A stretch of DNA of 64,000 bases from Spirodela intermedia (taxonomy: Eukaryota > Streptophyta > Magnoliopsida > Alismatales > Araceae), in assembly GCA_902729315.2 (NCBI GenBank), contig LR746265.1:8737392-8801391 (forward strand), written 5' to 3'. Numbering within the stretch: position 1 is the stretch's first letter; every line of letters starts with the position of its first letter. This document shows positions 61,501-64,000 of the stretch, in pieces. The notes below the pieces were generated by a model. That model did not search any database, was not told the origin of the DNA, and worked only from the letters and a program-made list of their open reading frames with translations. Position numbers and translations under genes: made by a program.

Positions 61501-61930
61501 AATTATCAAGTCTAGTATTACTATATATCAACCTCAAAACTCGGCATATAACCAATGTGGGACTAAACCTGGGGTCATAGCCTCTGAAAAGTTTTAATAA
61601 TTTAATACTTAAAATATCCCTTGTTTAGTAAACCACACAAATTTTAAATTTATAAAACTAGAAACTTGGCATCTTAATTTGACTAATTAAATCATCTATA
61701 ATCATTTATGTAAAAATCACCAGGTAGAACTCTATTTCTGCTTGATTCGCATTCATTAGGTGCTGACATCATCTTGACATCATCTAGTTTTATAAATTTT
61801 AAATTTCTATGGTTTACTAAACAAGGGATATTAAAATTATTAAACTTTTCGGAGGTTGTGACCCCAAGTTTAGTCCCACATTGATTATATGCTGAGTTCT
61901 AAAGTTGATATATAGTAATACTAAATTTGA
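61501..61930. repeat. Palindromic LTR2 junction
   Basis: 61501-61665 is LTR2 read forward (attatcaagtctagtattactatatatcaacctc...). 61790-61930 is the same segment in reverse (tagtcccacattgattatatgctgag...tagtaatactaaatttgataat). The spacer (about 61666-61789) is a patchwork of the 3' part of the family LTR. The arms of about 140-165 bp mark the place where orientation returns to forward. Confidence 0.75.
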
Positions 61931-62127
61931 TAATCAATGTGTCCCTTTCTCACAAGTGTACCACCACTTTTTATCGCATGCCCAACTGGCCATTGATGAT
62001 GTGGAAGGGGAGTGATGCACATGTGTCCCCTATTAGTCCGTCTTTAGCTGCTCAAGCCCTTGCTCACGATTCTGCCTATCTATGCTTCCAACCTGTTTGT
62101 GGGCTTGACTAGGTGGCATGTTTTCTC
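61790..62127 (-). repeat. LTR2 with empty insertion site, before kinase D
   Basis: The target is uninterrupted: aaatttgATAATcaatgtgtccc, ATAAT at 61930-61934. The LTR2 head is missing: at 62127 the sequence jumps from ggtggcatgttttctcttg to actaaggatcaagag, a deletion relative to 25220-25512. Confidence 0.8.
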
Positions 62128-63104
62128 TTGACTAAGGATCAAGAGAATAGATTACTTGATGTACTTAGGACATAGAGAGAGGTGATTGGCTGGTCTCTAG
62201 TAGATATTTGAGGACTTGATCTATTTGTGTGTATGCACATATTTTATCATGAGGAGAACTATCATTTCATTTTATGCATTTCCCTACTAGCTTTTGTTTC
62301 AAACATATTTTATTGGTTGAGTGCTTTAGCTAGAACTATTCAGGGGCAATAGTATAGTAGATGGGGCATAAAAATCAGAATTTTCTTCTCTTTTCCCTTC
62401 TCTCACATGCATTAAAAACAATGCAAGACTCAAGTAGGGAGGAGGTTATCTCTTCCTTCATTTGCATGCATTAGAAATAATGCATCATTCAAGTAGAGGG
62501 GAGAACAAAAAAATTCAAAAATGTTGTGAATATTTTAAAACTTCTGCTGCATTGATTATTTGCACAAACACGTATGCTTAAACGAACAAAGCCTAATGCT
62601 CCTTTAAAAGGGTAAGTCAATTAGAAAAGTTTACCTTCTCTAGATTAGGGGTATGGATCTCATGAAAAAAAGATAGGTGAATTCTTTACCATGATCATTA
62701 TTCTTTGAAGTATGGAGTTTTAGGTTGTATTCATGGGTATGTGGTGTGATAATAAACGGCTAATGATAGTATATTGTGGATGAAAACGATTGAACTAGAT
62801 CATCTTAGTCTAGTTATTATGTTGTGGTTGATAAGTCTTCATTATCTGTATTTACCTTATATTTATCAATATTTAGTGCATAAAATTAACAGAAATAATA
62901 CATGTTACATTTAATTCGTATGCATTCAGATCATTCATACATAAACATGTATTTTAATATTTTAAAAATTATTTTAAGATAATTAATTTTAAATAATTAT
63001 GCATGAAATATTTTTTATGTGAGTTTTAGGATTTTCTAAATTTTATCCTGGATTTTTTGAAATTTTCTAGAATTTCTCATAATTTCTAAGAGGTTTTGAT
63101 ATAA
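62128..63104 (+). other. Retroelement 3' UTR remnant and LTR-head-like start before kinase D
   Basis: Same block as 25515-26465 (catgcattaaaaacaatgcaagactcaagtaggg near 62408; TGATAAGTCTTCATTATC at 62829). No gene is seen. Confidence 0.65.
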
Positions 63105-64000
63105 ATGTCTAAAATAAAAGAAAATCAGAATGAGTTGGGCTGGGCCGAGCCAAGTGACCCAATGGGCCGGAATATTCAGAGGCTAAAAGTTAAACCATCA
63201 ACAGGTCGACAGTGGAAGCAGAACCGACGAGTTGGCATGACACTTAAGCAGATGTGGGACACGTGGCCCACACGGGTTCGACGACATTTCAACGGACATC
63301 GTGAACAGAAATTGGCACAATTTACGTCAGACCTCAAAGAGAAATGTAATTGGAGATCCGTACCTAATGGCAGAACGTGAAAGAAGAGCGGGTGATAGAG
63401 TAAGGCTGTCATTGATCTCTCTTTCTTTCGCGCCTTTTCTCGCTCCCTTTGTCTGTCTGCTCTCTCTCACTCTATCTTGCTCTCGCTTTCTTTCTGTGGA
63501 TGCGTCCTCGCTCTACGAAGCACGGCGGAGTTCGGACAGCCTGCCGCCTTCTCCTCTCCTCTCCGTCGAGTTCTTCTGGAACCCTTTCTCGTGCGCGAAT
63601 CCGGAGGAAGAGTGGGAGGCCGCATCCGGCGGAGGAGTCCACCGCCGAAGACGCCGAGGTCACGGTCGGCGCCGCCTCACGGAGAGGTCGTACGTTCCCA
63701 GGCTTCTGCTTCCCTGAAAGGCCGCTCCGGGTATGTTCTAGTGCCGTCTTTCGACGAATTCTCGCCTTTCGTTGATTCGGGGGTTATGTTCTAGTGCCGT
63801 CTTTCGATGGGTTCGTGATTTTCTGTGTCGGGGGCATCTTCTTGTGGACTCTTTGGATGGGATCTTTATTTTCTTTGATTTGGACTTTCGGTTGCCTGCG
63901 GTGGTGCGGGTGGTGCGAGATTGCTGAAGAAAGCTCTGGCTTTCCTCCTTCCTCTTATTTATTTACCTTCTTCCGATTTGTTTTGCCGCTTCGTTGCTGA
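63105..64000 (+). pseudogene. Kinase copy D: promoter, 5' leader and leader intron only (cut by window end)
   Basis: Collinear with copy A at offset 55094. It includes both TGGGCC boxes, the G-box (63260-63266), the CT-rich leader, the probable leader donor (ctccgg|gtatg, near 63730) and part of the leader intron. The window ends before the first kinase exon, which would start near 64188, so I cannot say whether the kinase domain is present. A single-base change (ataaatgtct for ataaaggtct) is one of very few differences from A. Confidence 0.75.

Noticed and set aside
1-64000. Bacterial-type systems such as CRISPR arrays, toxin-antitoxin or defence operons
   Set aside because: All recognisable content is plant nuclear: introns, LTR elements, TSDs and a plant kinase. 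The repeats are LTR duplications, not spacer arrays.

Overview
The window is nuclear DNA of a flowering plant. The evidence is GT-AG introns inside a plant-specific protein kinase gene, plant Ty3/gypsy LTR retrotransposons with a tRNA-Asp type primer-binding site, 5-bp target-site duplications (TSDs) and AT-rich intergenic sequence. A monocot is plausible but cannot be proved from this window. There is no bacterial gene, operon, CRISPR array, rRNA or intact tRNA. Most short open frames here are chance frames in repeats.

The layout is a rearranged amplicon built from a unit of about 18.5 kb. Read on +, the unit holds (i) a genomic fragment of a plant casein-kinase-1-like gene of the MLK/EL1/HD16 type with promoter, 5' leader and introns; (ii) a forward LTR fused directly to the C-terminal end of an Athila/Tat-type integrase and its 3' UTR; (iii) a back-to-back LTR remnant; and (iv) inserted in that remnant, a gag-only LTR retrotransposon. 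Kinase copy A (promoter from 8041, exons 9094-11424) and copy B (promoter from 26466, exons 27571-29901) are in tandem. Copy C (48507 down to 45674) is inverted and truncated. Copy D (63105 on) is forward and cut by the window edge. Orientation flips at about 39149/39150 and flips back through a small palindrome near 61500-61930.

Four gag-only elements are visible: L (1-7147, cut by the window), A (16374-25032, complete, TSD ATAAT), B (34845-39149, internally deleted) and R (49996-61500, complete, reverse, TSD ATTAT). L, A, B and R sit in the same target base pairs, so one insertion was copied by later duplication. Two further copies of the target (39938-39942 and 61930-61934) are still empty. 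L and R also share a second-family solo LTR (2570-4761 and 52382-56195) and a 162-bp internal duplication. R alone carries a younger, CpG-rich solo LTR (54328-55945, TSD GCTAC). Another solo LTR lies at 42950-44598 (TSD ACAAG), and a poly(A)-tailed insertion with a TSD of about 16 bp lies in the gag of element A (18683-20003).

The strongest observations are: a spliceable kinase reading frame that is almost identical between copies although the adjoining LTRs have diverged; convergent sense and antisense kinase copies that could yield double-stranded RNA against the parental gene; a gag-only element with an unrecognised acidic second ORF; and a conserved antisense USE plus TATA arrangement, resembling plant U6 snRNA promoters, inside the LTRs. 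All identity statements are by-eye comparisons. The near-identical arms also mean that the assembly itself deserves confirmation.
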